A DNA stretch of 64,000 nt, taken from Dehalococcoidia bacterium (GTDB taxonomy: Bacteria; Chloroflexota; Dehalococcoidia; CAUJGQ01). Each line of letters begins with the position of its first letter. Within the stretch, counting starts at the first letter, position 1. Location: the NCBI GenBank assembly GCA_035310145.1, contig DATGEL010000042.1:1-64000 (forward strand), in the 5' to 3' direction. Made by a program: the position numbers and the translations under genes. Shown piece after piece: positions 56,397 to 64,000 of the stretch. A model generated the notes under the pieces. It was not told the origin of the DNA. It searched no databases and saw nothing but the letters and a program-made list of their open reading frames with translations.

Positions 56397-57182
56397 TTAC
56401 GTCCGCGCCTGGGGTCGCGCCGAGGCGGTCCAGCCGCCGTCCACCACGATCGCCTGGCCGGTGACGAAGCTCGAATCGTCGCTCACCAGCCAAAGCGCCG
56501 CGGCGGCGATGTCCTCCGGCAGGCCGGCGCGCGGGATCGGCTGCGTCCGCGCGAGTTGCCCGCGCACCACCTCCGGGTCCAGTTCGTGCGCGCGGAAGGG
56601 GTTGGCGTAGATGATCGGCGTCAACGTGCCGCCGGGGCAGATGCAGTTGGCCCGCACGAAGTGCTGCGCGTTCTCGATCGCGCAAACGCGCGTGAGCTGG
56701 ATCACGCCGCCTTTGGCCGCGCCGTAGGCGCCCTGGCCGGGCATGCCCATCAGGCCGGAGACGGAGGCCGTGCACACGATTGCGCCGCCGCCGTTCTGAA
56801 TCAGGTACGGCAGGGCGTGCTTCATGCCCAGCCAGACCGCCTTCAGGTCGACGGCGATGATGCGGTCGAACTGCTCCTCGGCGCAGTCGGTGATCGGCCC
56901 CTCGCCGCCGCCGATGCCGGCGTTGTTGTAGATCGCGTCGAGCTTGCCGAACGCCACGACCGCCGTGTGCACAAGCGCCCGCACATCTTCGGACTGCGTC
57001 ACGTCCGTGCGCAGGAAACGGCAACTGCTTCCTAGCGCGGCGGCGAGCGCCGCGCCCTTCTCTTCCTGCAGATCGCCGAAGACGACCCGCGCCCCCTCCT
57101 GCACGAAGCGCCGCACCGTCGCCGCGCCGATGCCCGACGCTCCGCCCGTGATCACCGCGACTTTGCCGTCTAACGTTCCCAT
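56397..57182 (-). CDS. SDR family oxidoreductase
   Basis: A 261-residue short-chain dehydrogenase. Cofactor loop TGGASGIGAAT starts near residue 12, acidic residue in VVFGDLQEEKG suggests NAD(H) use, NNAGIGGGEG is present, and the catalytic pair is Tyr153 and Lys157 (AYGAAKGG). The closing GGWTA is typical. Substrate unknown; the sequence is of the 3-oxoacyl reductase/glucose dehydrogenase-like class. Start ATG 57182. It is divergent from the histidine kinase gene, 137 bases apart. Confidence 0.92.
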   Translation of the reverse strand: MGTLDGKVAVITGGASGIGAATVRRFVQEGARVVFGDLQEEKGAALAAALGSSCRFLRTDVTQSEDVRALVHTAVVAFGKLDAIYNNAGIGGGEGPITDCAEEQFDRIIAVDLKAVWLGMKHALPYLIQNGGGAIVCTASVSGLMGMPGQGAYGAAKGGVIQLTRVCAIENAQHFVRANCICPGGTLTPIIYANPFRAHELDPEVVRGQLARTQPIPRAGLPEDIAAAALWLVSDDSSFVTGQAIVVDGGWTASARPQART

Positions 57183-57319
57183 GTTGCGCAGCGTACCGCG
57201 TCTACCGGCAGGGCGACAGGGGTGATCGCTCGCGCGTCCGCGCCGGGCCGGTCCGTGCCGGCAGCGACGGGTCGCCGGCATGGATAGCACGCTCGGGAAA
57301 CGGCTCCACGCGGTACGCT

Positions 57320-58999
57320 ATGTGCATGACGATCGGGCGTCGCCGCGGCGGGCGGTGGTGGCGCTGGCTGTGGCAGTGCGCGGCCAGCACGCTGGCGCTC
57401 GCCCTCGTGGTCGCGGCGCTGCTGCCGTTGCGGCTTGACCTCGGACTGATCAACGTCGCGTTGGCGCTCTTGTTGGTTTCCGTGGCGGCCGCGGCGGCCT
57501 GGGGCTGGGTGGCCGGGCTCTACACCGCCGTACTCAGTAATCTCGCCTTCAACTTCTTCTTCGTGCCGCCGCTCTACCGCTTCACGGTGCAGCAGCCGGC
57601 GCATGTGCTGGCGCTGGCGCTGTTCCTGGTTGTGGCCGCGATCACGGCCGCGTTGCTGGCCCAGCGCCGGCAGGCCGCGCTTGAGGCACGGCACCGGGCA
57701 CATGACACGCGCGTTCTGCTGGCGCTCAATCGCACCACGCGCGACCGGCCGCTGGAGGCCATTCCGGCGACGATCTGCGACCTGGTGGTGCGCGAGTTCG
57801 CGGTGGCGGCATGCACGCTCTTCGAGTACGCCACCGCGCTGCAGTGCGTGGCGCATGCGGGCACCGGCGTCGCGGCCCTCGATCCAGCCGAGCGGGGCGC
57901 GGCGGTGCGACTGACCGCTGCGCCGGCCGCACGTGGCCAGGCGCATCGTATCGAACGATTACCTGGTGTGCTGCTGCTGCCTCTGGGTGTGGAGGGAGAG
58001 GCGATCGGCGTACTTCGCCTGCAGCTCGGTGAGCACCCGCTCTCGGAGGCACAGGAGTCGCTGCTGGAGTCCTTTGCCGATGAGGCAGCGGCCGCCCTGC
58101 ACCGCGCCGCGCTCGCCCAGGCCGCTGAGCAGGCGGTGTTGCTGCAAGAGACCGACCGCCTGCGTTCGGCCCTGCTCTCCTCAGTCTCCCACGATCTGCG
58201 CACACCGCTCACCGCGATCAAGACTGCCGCGGCCAACCTGCGCGCGGGCGACGTGAAGTGGAGCGCGGCGGCGCGCGCCGAGTTTCTGGGGGCGATCGAG
58301 ACGGAGGCCGACCGGCTCACCCGGCTGGTGACGAACCTGCTCGATCTCTCACGCATCGAAGCAGGGACATTGCGACTCGACCTCGACTGGAACGACCTGG
58401 AGGAGTTGCTGCGCGCGGCCGCGTTCAGTGCCGAGCGAACCGAGCCGGGGCGCACGATCGCGGTGCAGATCGACCGGCCGCTGCCCTTCCTGCGCTTCGA
58501 CTACGTGCTGATCGATCGCGTCGTTTCGAACCTGCTGGAGAATGCGCTGAAACATTCGCCGCCCACCTCGCCGGTGAGTGTCGCCGTGGCGGCCTGCCCG
58601 ACCGAGGTGCGCGTGACGGTATGCGATCAGGGGTCGGGCATCCCGCCGGCCGAGCGTGAGCGCGTCTTCGCGCCGTTCTACCGCGGCGCGAAGGAAGCTG
58701 GAGGGGGCGGCAGCGGCCTGGGACTGGCGATCTGCCGCGGCATCGTCGCCGCGCACGGCGGCCGGATCTTCGTGGAAGAAGCGCCGAGCGGCGCAGCGCT
58801 GACGTTCTGTCTGCCCCGCACCGCGATCGGCGATCCGTTTACCGTCTTCGCCTGGGCCAAGACCGGCCCGAACGATCAACCCACCGAGGCCGCCTCAAGC
58901 GGCGATCAAACGCCTCCTCGCACGGCAACAGCGGTGGCCGAGGACCGGGCTTCCGACTTCCGATCGCTGGCTCCGCGGCCTGAGGAGCCGGGGCCATGA
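57320..58999 (+). CDS. KdpD-like sensor histidine kinase without the KdpD/USP N-terminus
   Basis: A 559-residue membrane kinase. Residues 18-115 are the four-helix DUF4118 module of KdpD (AGLYTAVLSNLAFNFFFVPP is diagnostic), followed by a GAF domain (about 130-265), HisKA with phospho-His291 (SSVSHDLRTPLTAIK), and a HATPase with N, G1 and G2 boxes (NLLENALKHS, CDQGSGIP, GSGLGLAI). The last 60 residues are unstructured. KdpD usually carries an N-terminal sensor kinase/USP-like half of about 370 residues, absent here. ATG 57320; ATG 57326 is possible. It overlaps the regulator by 4 bases (ATGA). Confidence 0.9.
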   Translation: MCMTIGRRRGGRWWRWLWQCAASTLALALVVAALLPLRLDLGLINVALALLLVSVAAAAAWGWVAGLYTAVLSNLAFNFFFVPPLYRFTVQQPAHVLALALFLVVAAITAALLAQRRQAALEARHRAHDTRVLLALNRTTRDRPLEAIPATICDLVVREFAVAACTLFEYATALQCVAHAGTGVAALDPAERGAAVRLTAAPAARGQAHRIERLPGVLLLPLGVEGEAIGVLRLQLGEHPLSEAQESLLESFADEAAAALHRAALAQAAEQAVLLQETDRLRSALLSSVSHDLRTPLTAIKTAAANLRAGDVKWSAAARAEFLGAIETEADRLTRLVTNLLDLSRIEAGTLRLDLDWNDLEELLRAAAFSAERTEPGRTIAVQIDRPLPFLRFDYVLIDRVVSNLLENALKHSPPTSPVSVAVAACPTEVRVTVCDQGSGIPPAERERVFAPFYRGAKEAGGGGSGLGLAICRGIVAAHGGRIFVEEAPSGAALTFCLPRTAIGDPFTVFAWAKTGPNDQPTEAASSGDQTPPRTATAVAEDRASDFRSLAPRPEEPGP

Positions 59000-59694
59000 G
59001 CGGCGCCCGTGTGCTGGTGGTCGACGACGAGCCTCGGGTGCTCCGCCTGCTACGCACGGCGCTGGGCGAGCGGGGCTACGACGTGACGGCGGCGGCCAGC
59101 GGCGAAGAGGCGCTGGCCGCGCTCGATCGGCGGCTGCCGGACGTGATCGTGCTCGACGTGGTGATGCCGGGTACGAGCGGGCTGGAGGTCTGCCGCCGCG
59201 TGCGCGAACGCAGCGCGGTGCCGATCATTGTGCTCTCGGCGCGGGGGGAAGAGCGCGACAAGGTCGCGGCGCTCGATCTGGGCGCGGATGACTACCTGAC
59301 CAAGCCGTTCGGCATGGAAGAGTTGCTGGCGCGCATCCGCGTGGCGCTGCGCCATGCCGTGGGCGGCGTCGGCCGTGCAGACGCCGTGTTCGGCACCGGC
59401 GCCCTGCGCGTCGACTTCGCGCAGCGGCGCGTCTGGCGCGACGACGAGGAGATCCACCTGACGCCAACGGAGTACGACCTGCTCAAGTTCCTGGTGCAGA
59501 ACGCCGACCGCGCCCTCACGCACGGCATGATCCTGCGCGCCGTCTGGGGTCCCGAGTACGCCGGCGAGAGCCAGTACCTGCGCGTGTACGTGCCGCAACT
59601 GCGCCGCAAGATCGAGCCGGACCCGTCGCGCCCGCGCTACCTCCTCACCGAGCCGGGCGTCGGCTACCGCTTTCAGACGCAGGAGACGGGGTAG
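58996..59694 (+). CDS. KdpE-like OmpR-family response regulator
   Basis: A 232-residue regulator: receiver domain with Asp10-Asp11, phospho-acceptor Asp54 (VIVLDVVMPG), Lys in YLTKPFG, and a C-terminal winged helix (LTPTEYDLLKFLVQNADRAL, VWGPEYAGESQYLRVYVPQL, PGVGYRF). The GPEYxxESQYLRVYVxQLRRKIE pattern is that of KdpE. It should be phosphorylated by the preceding kinase. No kdpFABC is present in this window; a KimA-like potassium importer candidate lies 3 kb downstream. Confidence 0.92.
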   Translation: MSGARVLVVDDEPRVLRLLRTALGERGYDVTAAASGEEALAALDRRLPDVIVLDVVMPGTSGLEVCRRVRERSAVPIIVLSARGEERDKVAALDLGADDYLTKPFGMEELLARIRVALRHAVGGVGRADAVFGTGALRVDFAQRRVWRDDEEIHLTPTEYDLLKFLVQNADRALTHGMILRAVWGPEYAGESQYLRVYVPQLRRKIEPDPSRPRYLLTEPGVGYRFQTQETG

Positions 59695-59780
59695 CGCGAG
59701 GTCTCTCTGGCTGGTCCCACAAGCATCCCAGCCTTGTCCCGCAGGGAGACGGCGTCATAGCCGCAAACGCGAACGCCGAG

Positions 59781-60068
59781 ATGGTGCGCACGCATGTCGT
59801 GTTGCCGAAGGATCTCGTCGATCAGATCGACGCACGCGCCGGCGCCCAGCAGCGCAGCGAGCTCATCGCTGAGGTGATGACCGAGTGGCTGCGGCGGCTG
59901 AACCTGCTCGAAGCCGCCGATGCGTTTGCCGGCTCATTGAAAGACGTTGACACGCCGAAAGACGTTGACACGCCCGGTTGGAACACGCCGAAGGAGACGA
60001 GTGCCTGGGTCGGTGCCTCGCACGCCCTCGATGACCAGCGCTGGCGGGAGAAGCGGGGGCCGGAGTGA
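59781..60068 (+). CDS. VapB-type antitoxin (ribbon-helix-helix-like)
   Basis: A 95-residue protein beginning RTHVVLPKDLVDQIDARAGA, QQRSELIAEVMTEWLRRL, a ribbon-helix-helix DNA-binding pattern. The middle has an exact tandem duplication of 18 bp (59939-59956 and 59957-59974), which doubles KDVDTP. It overlaps the toxin start by 4 bases (GTGA). It would repress its own operon and block the VapC. No clear ribosome site before ATG 59781. Confidence 0.82.
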   Translation: MVRTHVVLPKDLVDQIDARAGAQQRSELIAEVMTEWLRRLNLLEAADAFAGSLKDVDTPKDVDTPGWNTPKETSAWVGASHALDDQRWREKRGPE

Positions 60069-60454
60069 AGCGCTACCTGCTGGATACGACAACCATCATC
60101 GACCTCGCAAAAGGAGCAGGGGCCGCGCCGCAGCGGCTCCGCCGGGCCATCTCGGCCGGCGATGAGCTCGGTGTCTGCCCGGTGATCGTGTGCGAATTTG
60201 AAGCTGGCCTTCTGTCCGCCGATCGGCTTGTCTGGGAAGGGCTGCTGCAACGTTTGCAATTCTGGCCGATCTCGCTCGAAGCCGCGCAGCACGCCGCTGC
60301 CGATCGATGTGCGTTCGCTCGCCGCGGTATCCGCCTTTCGAGCACTGATGCGCCGATCGCGGCCGTCGCGCGCGAGTTCGACGCGGTGCTCGTGACCGGC
60401 AACGTCAAGGACTTTCCTCAGACCGATCTGCAGGTTGTCTCCTGGCGGCGGTAG
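60065..60454 (+). CDS. VapC-type PIN-domain ribonuclease toxin
   Basis: A 129-residue PIN nuclease. Acidic residues Asp7 (YLLDTTTIIDL), Glu45-region (VCEFEAGL), Asp in STDAPIAAVA and the end motif VLVTGNVKDFPQ (Asn and Asp) are conserved. It cuts RNA, often tRNA. GTG start 60065 overlaps the antitoxin stop. Complete as a module with the previous gene. Confidence 0.9.
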   Translation: MKRYLLDTTTIIDLAKGAGAAPQRLRRAISAGDELGVCPVIVCEFEAGLLSADRLVWEGLLQRLQFWPISLEAAQHAAADRCAFARRGIRLSSTDAPIAAVAREFDAVLVTGNVKDFPQTDLQVVSWRR

Positions 60455-60697
60455 GGTGCCCGCATCGCCGGCCAACAGGGACGGGAAGGCGCCTGCCTCG
60501 CCGGCACGGCAGACGATCCTGTTCCCGCACCGGTGCGCCTCTGGCAGGGCGAAGCCCACCGGCCCGGCATCTACGATCTCGAAGTCGACACCTCGCTCCT
60601 CAGCCCGGAAGCCTGCGCCGAGCGCATCCGGCGGCGGCTCGAGGACGGCCCCGAAGGCACAGCTGTCCAGCGTCTCATGGGGCGAACCGCCGACTGA
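60455..60697 (+). pseudogene. C-terminal fragment of a P-loop kinase (chloramphenicol phosphotransferase-like)
   Basis: In the frame ending at TGA 60695-60697 the bases read PGIYDLEVDTSLLSPEACAE then RIRRRLEDGP. This matches the closing part of small nucleotide-binding kinases of the CPT type. Upstream, no P-loop is found; the VapC stop lies directly before. It looks like a truncated 3' end joined to the toxin-antitoxin module. Confidence 0.45.
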
Positions 60698-60745
60698 GAT
60701 CGCCGCCCGCATGGTCCGTCGCCGAGCGCCGTTACCCGCGCCACC

Positions 60746-60845
60746 AAACGTTTGCAGCTTCTTGATGCGCCTCGGCGCTGCGGTGCAGTCATTGACGGTG
60801 AATCCTACGCTCCAGCAAACCTTTGCAGCTTCTTTATGCGTCTCG
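60746..60845. repeat. imperfect direct repeat pair, 29 bp, period 71
   Basis: AAACGTTTGCAGCTTCTTGA (60746 onwards, 29 bp to 60774) recurs at 60817-60845 with a few changes (AAACCTTTGCAGCTTCTTTA). The gap 60698-61222 holds no convincing gene on either strand. Confidence 0.6.
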
Positions 60846-60991
60846 TCACAATCCTTGCCGTGCCTTTGCGCCCGCGCGGCTAGCGTGAGCTGGGACCGGC
60901 GGCCCTGTGGCCGTGCGGCCGTGCGATCGGAGCGTCCGGGACTGGCGGGAGGCGCGGAGATGACGTCGAAGGGGTTGGCCCGGCCGGCGGC

Positions 60992-61101
60992 GCGGCCGGA
61001 GCCGTTCGCGAGGTCGCCACGTTGCGGCGCTTTTGAGGACAGCCCACGGACAAACCAGGCATGGCGGCCGGAGCCGTTCGCGAGGTCGCCACGTTGCGGC
61101 G
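60992..61101. repeat. perfect direct repeat pair, 38 bp, period 72
   Basis: GCGGCCGGAGCCGTTCGCGA plus the next 18 bases (60992-61029) recurs exactly at 61064-61101. The linker (61030-61063) is unrelated to the spacers of the pair at 60746, though the period is nearly the same (72 versus 71). Confidence 0.75.
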
Positions 61102-61222
61102 GCGAGCTGGTGGCCGGACGGCGCAGCGGCTGGTACATCCGCCGCCAGCCCGGCGTGGGTTCGCCCGCGGTGCAGGCCAATGGGTCGATACCTGCGCCGG
61201 CACCGACGGAGGCGCCGAACTG

Positions 61223-62605
61223 ATGGCCGCGATCGACGTTCACCCCTCAACGGTGGCCGAAGCACAGACCGCCACGCTCGATGCGTTCGATGCCCCCGTC
61301 TATCCGGGGTTTGCGGCCTTCCGCTATCGCGCCGCTGCCGGGGCTGACGGCGTCTCCTTGCGCCTCGCCGAGCGCAGCGGCCACGGCATCGCGATGATCA
61401 GCCCCTTGAGCCAGGGCACAACGCTCGCCGGTCTCGAACGCGCGTTCGGCCAGCGGGCCTTTCTCAACGCAGCCGGCGCCGGGCACCAGCTCCTGCTCTA
61501 CGACCAGCGCGGCGCGGGTGGCTCGCCCGACGACGCTCCGCAGAGCTGGGAGCGCCGTGCGAGTGACCTGTGGGCCGTGGCCGACGCCGCGGGCGTGGAG
61601 CGCGCCGTGCTCTACGGCGTGTTCGACGCGGGGCACACGATCGCGCACGCCGCGGCGCAGCAGCCCGGCCGCGTGCTCGGCCTGATCTTCAACCGCGTGC
61701 CGCTCGCCTTCGCCGGTGAGCCGGGCGACACCTCCGCGGTGTGCGTCGACGACCTCAACGCCTGGTTCGCGCGCGGCGCCGAGGCGCCGCTCGGCGATCC
61801 GCTGGCGGTGATGGCCGCGCTCGGCATCAATGAACACGACGCGGCCGAGCTGACGCACGAGTGGCAGCCCACGGTCACGCCGGCGGCGCTCGCCGCGCAG
61901 GAGGCGCTCTTCCGCGCCGCCGGTTTGGCCGAGCTGTTGCCGGGCCTGAAGGCGCCGGCACTGGTCATCGCACCGAAGCGACGGCCGGCGATGCAACGTT
62001 GGGCCGAGGCGAGCGCGGCCCTGCTGCCCGGCGCCCGCCTGGTACGGCCCGAGAACGCGGGCGAGACACTCGGCGCCATGCACGCCTTCCTCACGGTCGT
62101 CGGCGCCGAGCTTGGTCCGCTGGGCAGCCGCTTGCCCGTCGTGCTCAGCGACACGCTGAGCGACAGCCGCCGCTCCGTGGGCGCCTTGCGCCGCATCATT
62201 GTGCCGGTTGAACCGAACGTGGCTTCCGGCCGCGCGGTCGAGCTGGCCTGCCGCCTGGGCGAGGCGCAGAAGGCCGAGATCGTGCTCGTGCACGTCGTCG
62301 GCGTGCCGCATGTCCTGCCGCTCGACCACCACCTGCCCGAGGCCACGCGCCGCGGCGAGCGGGCGCTGACGCTGGGCCAGGTGATCGCCGCCGAGCACGG
62401 CCTGCCCTGCCGCACCCGCCTCTTGCAGGAGCGCTCGGCGGCGGGCAGCATCGTGCGTCTCGCCGGCGAAGAGCGGGCCGACCTGATCGTGATGGCGCTC
62501 TCCGACCTGGCGCTGGGCGAAGAAGACCGCATTAGTAAGACGGCAGAAGAGGTGCTGCGCCGCGCCCCCTGCGAAGTGCTGATCGACCGGAGAACCGGCA
62601 GATGA
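61223..62605 (+). CDS. alpha/beta-hydrolase-fold and universal stress protein fusion
   Basis: A 460-residue protein. Residues 45-300 show an alpha/beta-hydrolase fold (LLLYDQRGAGGSPDD for the oxyanion/strand region and ERAVLYGVFDAGHTIAHAAA at the nucleophile elbow). The elbow reads GVFDAG where GxSxGG is expected, so the catalytic Ser is replaced and esterase activity is unlikely. Residues 320-455 form a UspA-like domain (RRIIVPVEPNVASGRAVELA, AEIVLVHVVGV, ERADLIVMALSD). The ATG at 61223 has GGAGG 10 bases upstream. Its stop overlaps the permease ATG (ATGA), so it probably senses or regulates that transporter. Confidence 0.82.
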   Translation: MAAIDVHPSTVAEAQTATLDAFDAPVYPGFAAFRYRAAAGADGVSLRLAERSGHGIAMISPLSQGTTLAGLERAFGQRAFLNAAGAGHQLLLYDQRGAGGSPDDAPQSWERRASDLWAVADAAGVERAVLYGVFDAGHTIAHAAAQQPGRVLGLIFNRVPLAFAGEPGDTSAVCVDDLNAWFARGAEAPLGDPLAVMAALGINEHDAAELTHEWQPTVTPAALAAQEALFRAAGLAELLPGLKAPALVIAPKRRPAMQRWAEASAALLPGARLVRPENAGETLGAMHAFLTVVGAELGPLGSRLPVVLSDTLSDSRRSVGALRRIIVPVEPNVASGRAVELACRLGEAQKAEIVLVHVVGVPHVLPLDHHLPEATRRGERALTLGQVIAAEHGLPCRTRLLQERSAAGSIVRLAGEERADLIVMALSDLALGEEDRISKTAEEVLRRAPCEVLIDRRTGR

Positions 62606-64000
62606 GCGTGCGCCTCATGCGTCGCCCCTTCCGCCATCCCTTCGGCCGACCGCTGCGCCGCGCCGATCTGCCGCACCAGGTGCTCGCCAAGAAGTACGCG
62701 CTGCCGGTCTTCGCCAGCGACGCGCTCTCCTCCGTCGCCTACGCCACGGAGGAGATCCTGAAGGTGCTGGCTCTGGCCGGCGTCGCCTACTTCTCGGACA
62801 GCATCTGGATCGCCGGCATCATCACCGTGCTGCTGGTCGTGCTGCTGTTCAGCTACCGGCAGACGATCTTCGCCTATCCCAACGGCGGCGGCGCCTACAT
62901 CGTCGCCCGCGACAACCTGGGCGAAGGGATCGCCCAGGTGGCCGGCTGCGCTCTGCTGATCGACTACGTGCTGACCGTCTCAGTCAGCGTCGCCGCCGGT
63001 GTGGCGAACTTCGCCAGCGGCGTGCACCAGTTCTTCCCCGGTGCGCCGGCCTGGGACGCGCCGGCGCGCACCGTTGTCTCACTCGTCGTGCTGTGCTTCA
63101 TGTGGTACATGAACAAGCGCGGTGTGAAGGAATCGGGCCGCGCCTTCGCCGTGCCGACCTATTTCTTTCTCGCCAGCATGTTCGCCATGCTGGGCGCCGG
63201 CTTCGTCAAGTACCTGACGGGCACTCTGCACAGCGTCGATCCCGGCACCGTCTCCGGCATCGTGAAGGCCGACCGCAGCCTGACGCTCTTCCTGCTGCTG
63301 CGCGCCTTCGCCAGCGGCAGCGCGGCCGTGACCGGCGTCGAGGCGATCAGCAACGGCATCACGGCGTTCAAAGAGCCGAAGTCGCGCAATGCCGCCACGA
63401 CGATGGCCTGGATGTGCGCGCTGCTCGGCGTGATGTTCCTGGGCATCACAAAGCTGGCGCTGGCGACGCACGCGCAGGCCAGCACGAGCGAGACGGTGAT
63501 CTCGCAGCTCGGCCGCACCGTGTTCAGTTCCACCTCGCCCCTCTACGTGGCGGTGATCTTCGGCACCGCGGCCATTCTCGTGATGGCGGCGAACACCTCG
63601 TTCGCCGATTTCCCCCGGCTGGCGGCGCTGCACGCGGGCGACGGCTTCCTGCCGCGCTGGCTCACCGACCGCGACAACCGGCTGGTGTACGGCATCGGCA
63701 TCAGTGTGCTTTCGCTCGCCTCGGGCCTGCTGATTGCGGTCTTTCACGCCGACGTCGACCTGCTGATCCCGCTCTACGCGATCGGCGTGTTTCTCTCCTT
63801 CACGATCAGCCAGGCGGGCATGGTCGTGCGCTGGGAGAAGACGGCGAAGCTGCGGCCGGGCGAGGAGGTCCCCAGCTACTCGCCCGAGGGCGTACTGGTG
63901 ACGACGCTGCGCCACGACCGCCACTGGCGGCTGAAGCAGGCGCTCAACGGCTTCGGCTGCGCCATGACCGCGACGGTGACGGTGATCTTCGGCTTCGCCA
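62602..64000 (+). CDS. APC-superfamily permease, KimA-like potassium/amino acid transporter (3' end beyond the window)
   Basis: The frame from ATG 62602 stays open to the window end (at least 466 residues). The N-terminus has HQVLAKKYALPVFASDALSS then VAYATEEIL, the signature of the KimA/YdaO branch of APC transporters, followed by about ten helices (ITVLLVVLLFSYRQTIFAYP, GGGAYIVARDNLGEG). KimA imports K+ with protons in Firmicutes and is c-di-AMP controlled; amino acid transport is the alternative. With the KdpDE-like pair upstream it points to potassium handling. The USP-like fusion gene before it (4-bp overlap) may be its regulatory partner. Confidence 0.88.
   Translation, partial: MSVRLMRRPFRHPFGRPLRRADLPHQVLAKKYALPVFASDALSSVAYATEEILKVLALAGVAYFSDSIWIAGIITVLLVVLLFSYRQTIFAYPNGGGAYIVARDNLGEGIAQVAGCALLIDYVLTVSVSVAAGVANFASGVHQFFPGAPAWDAPARTVVSLVVLCFMWYMNKRGVKESGRAFAVPTYFFLASMFAMLGAGFVKYLTGTLHSVDPGTVSGIVKADRSLTLFLLLRAFASGSAAVTGVEAISNGITAFKEPKSRNAATTMAWMCALLGVMFLGITKLALATHAQASTSETVISQLGRTVFSSTSPLYVAVIFGTAAILVMAANTSFADFPRLAALHAGDGFLPRWLTDRDNRLVYGIGISVLSLASGLLIAVFHADVDLLIPLYAIGVFLSFTISQAGMVVRWEKTAKLRPGEEVPSYSPEGVLVTTLRHDRHWRLKQALNGFGCAMTATVTVIFGFA

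Noticed and set aside
60746-61101. CRISPR array
   Set aside because: Only two copies each of two unrelated repeats, one pair imperfect, no regular array and no cas genes.
59822-61243. Long minus-strand open frame (473 codons) across vapBC and the repeat gap
   Set aside because: It lies antisense to clear VapB and VapC genes, has no recognisable domain, and reflects the lack of A/T-rich stops in high-GC DNA.
63079-63924. Minus-strand frame near the window end
   Set aside because: It is antisense to the KimA-like permease, which has an excellent start, motif and membrane pattern.

Overview
The window is about 64 kb of high-GC bacterial DNA, dense with genes on both strands. The MreBCD/PBP2/RodA shape operon, ClpC, a PknG-type kinase, an F420-type LLM oxidoreductase, a KdpDE-like pair, many HicAB/VapBC modules and GTG/TTG starts fit a Chloroflexota lineage (Thermomicrobia or Dehalococcoidia-like). 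This is inference from gene content. No rRNA gene is present to settle it.

Layout. 1-4.6 kb: tRNA-Ile(GAU) and tRNA-Ala(UGC), an S1-domain protein and ClpC. 4.9-7.8 kb: RadA interrupted by a 503-residue intein in its Walker A motif. 7.8-13.5 kb (minus): mreB-mreC-mreD-mrdA-rodA. 13.7-17.5 kb (minus): NAD ligase, GNAT, DUF362 protein. 17.5-21.1 kb (minus): two damaged genes, a Uma2 nuclease carrying a small palindromic insertion and a frameshift, and a frameshifted cyclase-ATPase-TPR regulator. 21.3-26.5 kb: VOC, YjbR, cysteinyl-tRNA synthetase/MshC, Erm-like methyltransferase, LLM oxidoreductase. 26.5-27.4 kb: toxin-antitoxin remnants. 27.4-38 kb: metabolic genes (amidohydrolase, rhodanese, enoyl-CoA hydratase, ThiS/MoaD, nucleoside hydrolase, RidA, D-threonine aldolase-like enzyme, Lrp-type sensor, SDR, nitrilase). 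38-41.3 kb: methyltransferase, Mrp, DinB, response regulator. 41.4-47.7 kb: lamin-tail protein, then a PknG-like kinase with a four-helix membrane partner and a divergent solute-binding lipoprotein. 47.7-53.5 kb: membrane proteins, a cytochrome b561-molybdopterin fusion, a glycosyltransferase, an OsmC protein, a phosphoribosyltransferase and small unknowns. 53.5-56.4 kb: an APH-like kinase bracketed by 43-bp inverted repeats, then hicAB. 56.4-64 kb: SDR, KdpD/KdpE-like two-component system, VapBC, a repeat-rich gap, a pseudo-hydrolase/USP fusion and a KimA-like permease cut by the window end.

The most striking result is two genes with an in-frame TGA exactly at the catalytic cysteine position: a two-domain rhodanese (29570-29572) and an OsmC-family protein (51260-51262). 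In both, homology and reading frame continue to a proper stop. The rhodanese TGA is followed by a perfect 7-bp stem with a GGC loop 17 nt downstream, matching the bacterial SECIS pattern. Both are therefore proposed selenoproteins. Other notable items are the RadA intein with an internal helix-turn-helix and a low-GC 3' flank, the in-frame 81-bp mobile palindrome in the Uma2 gene, a PknG/GlnX/solute-binding cassette with an unusual binding protein, and a DUF6788-ClpN-zinc-ribbon fusion.
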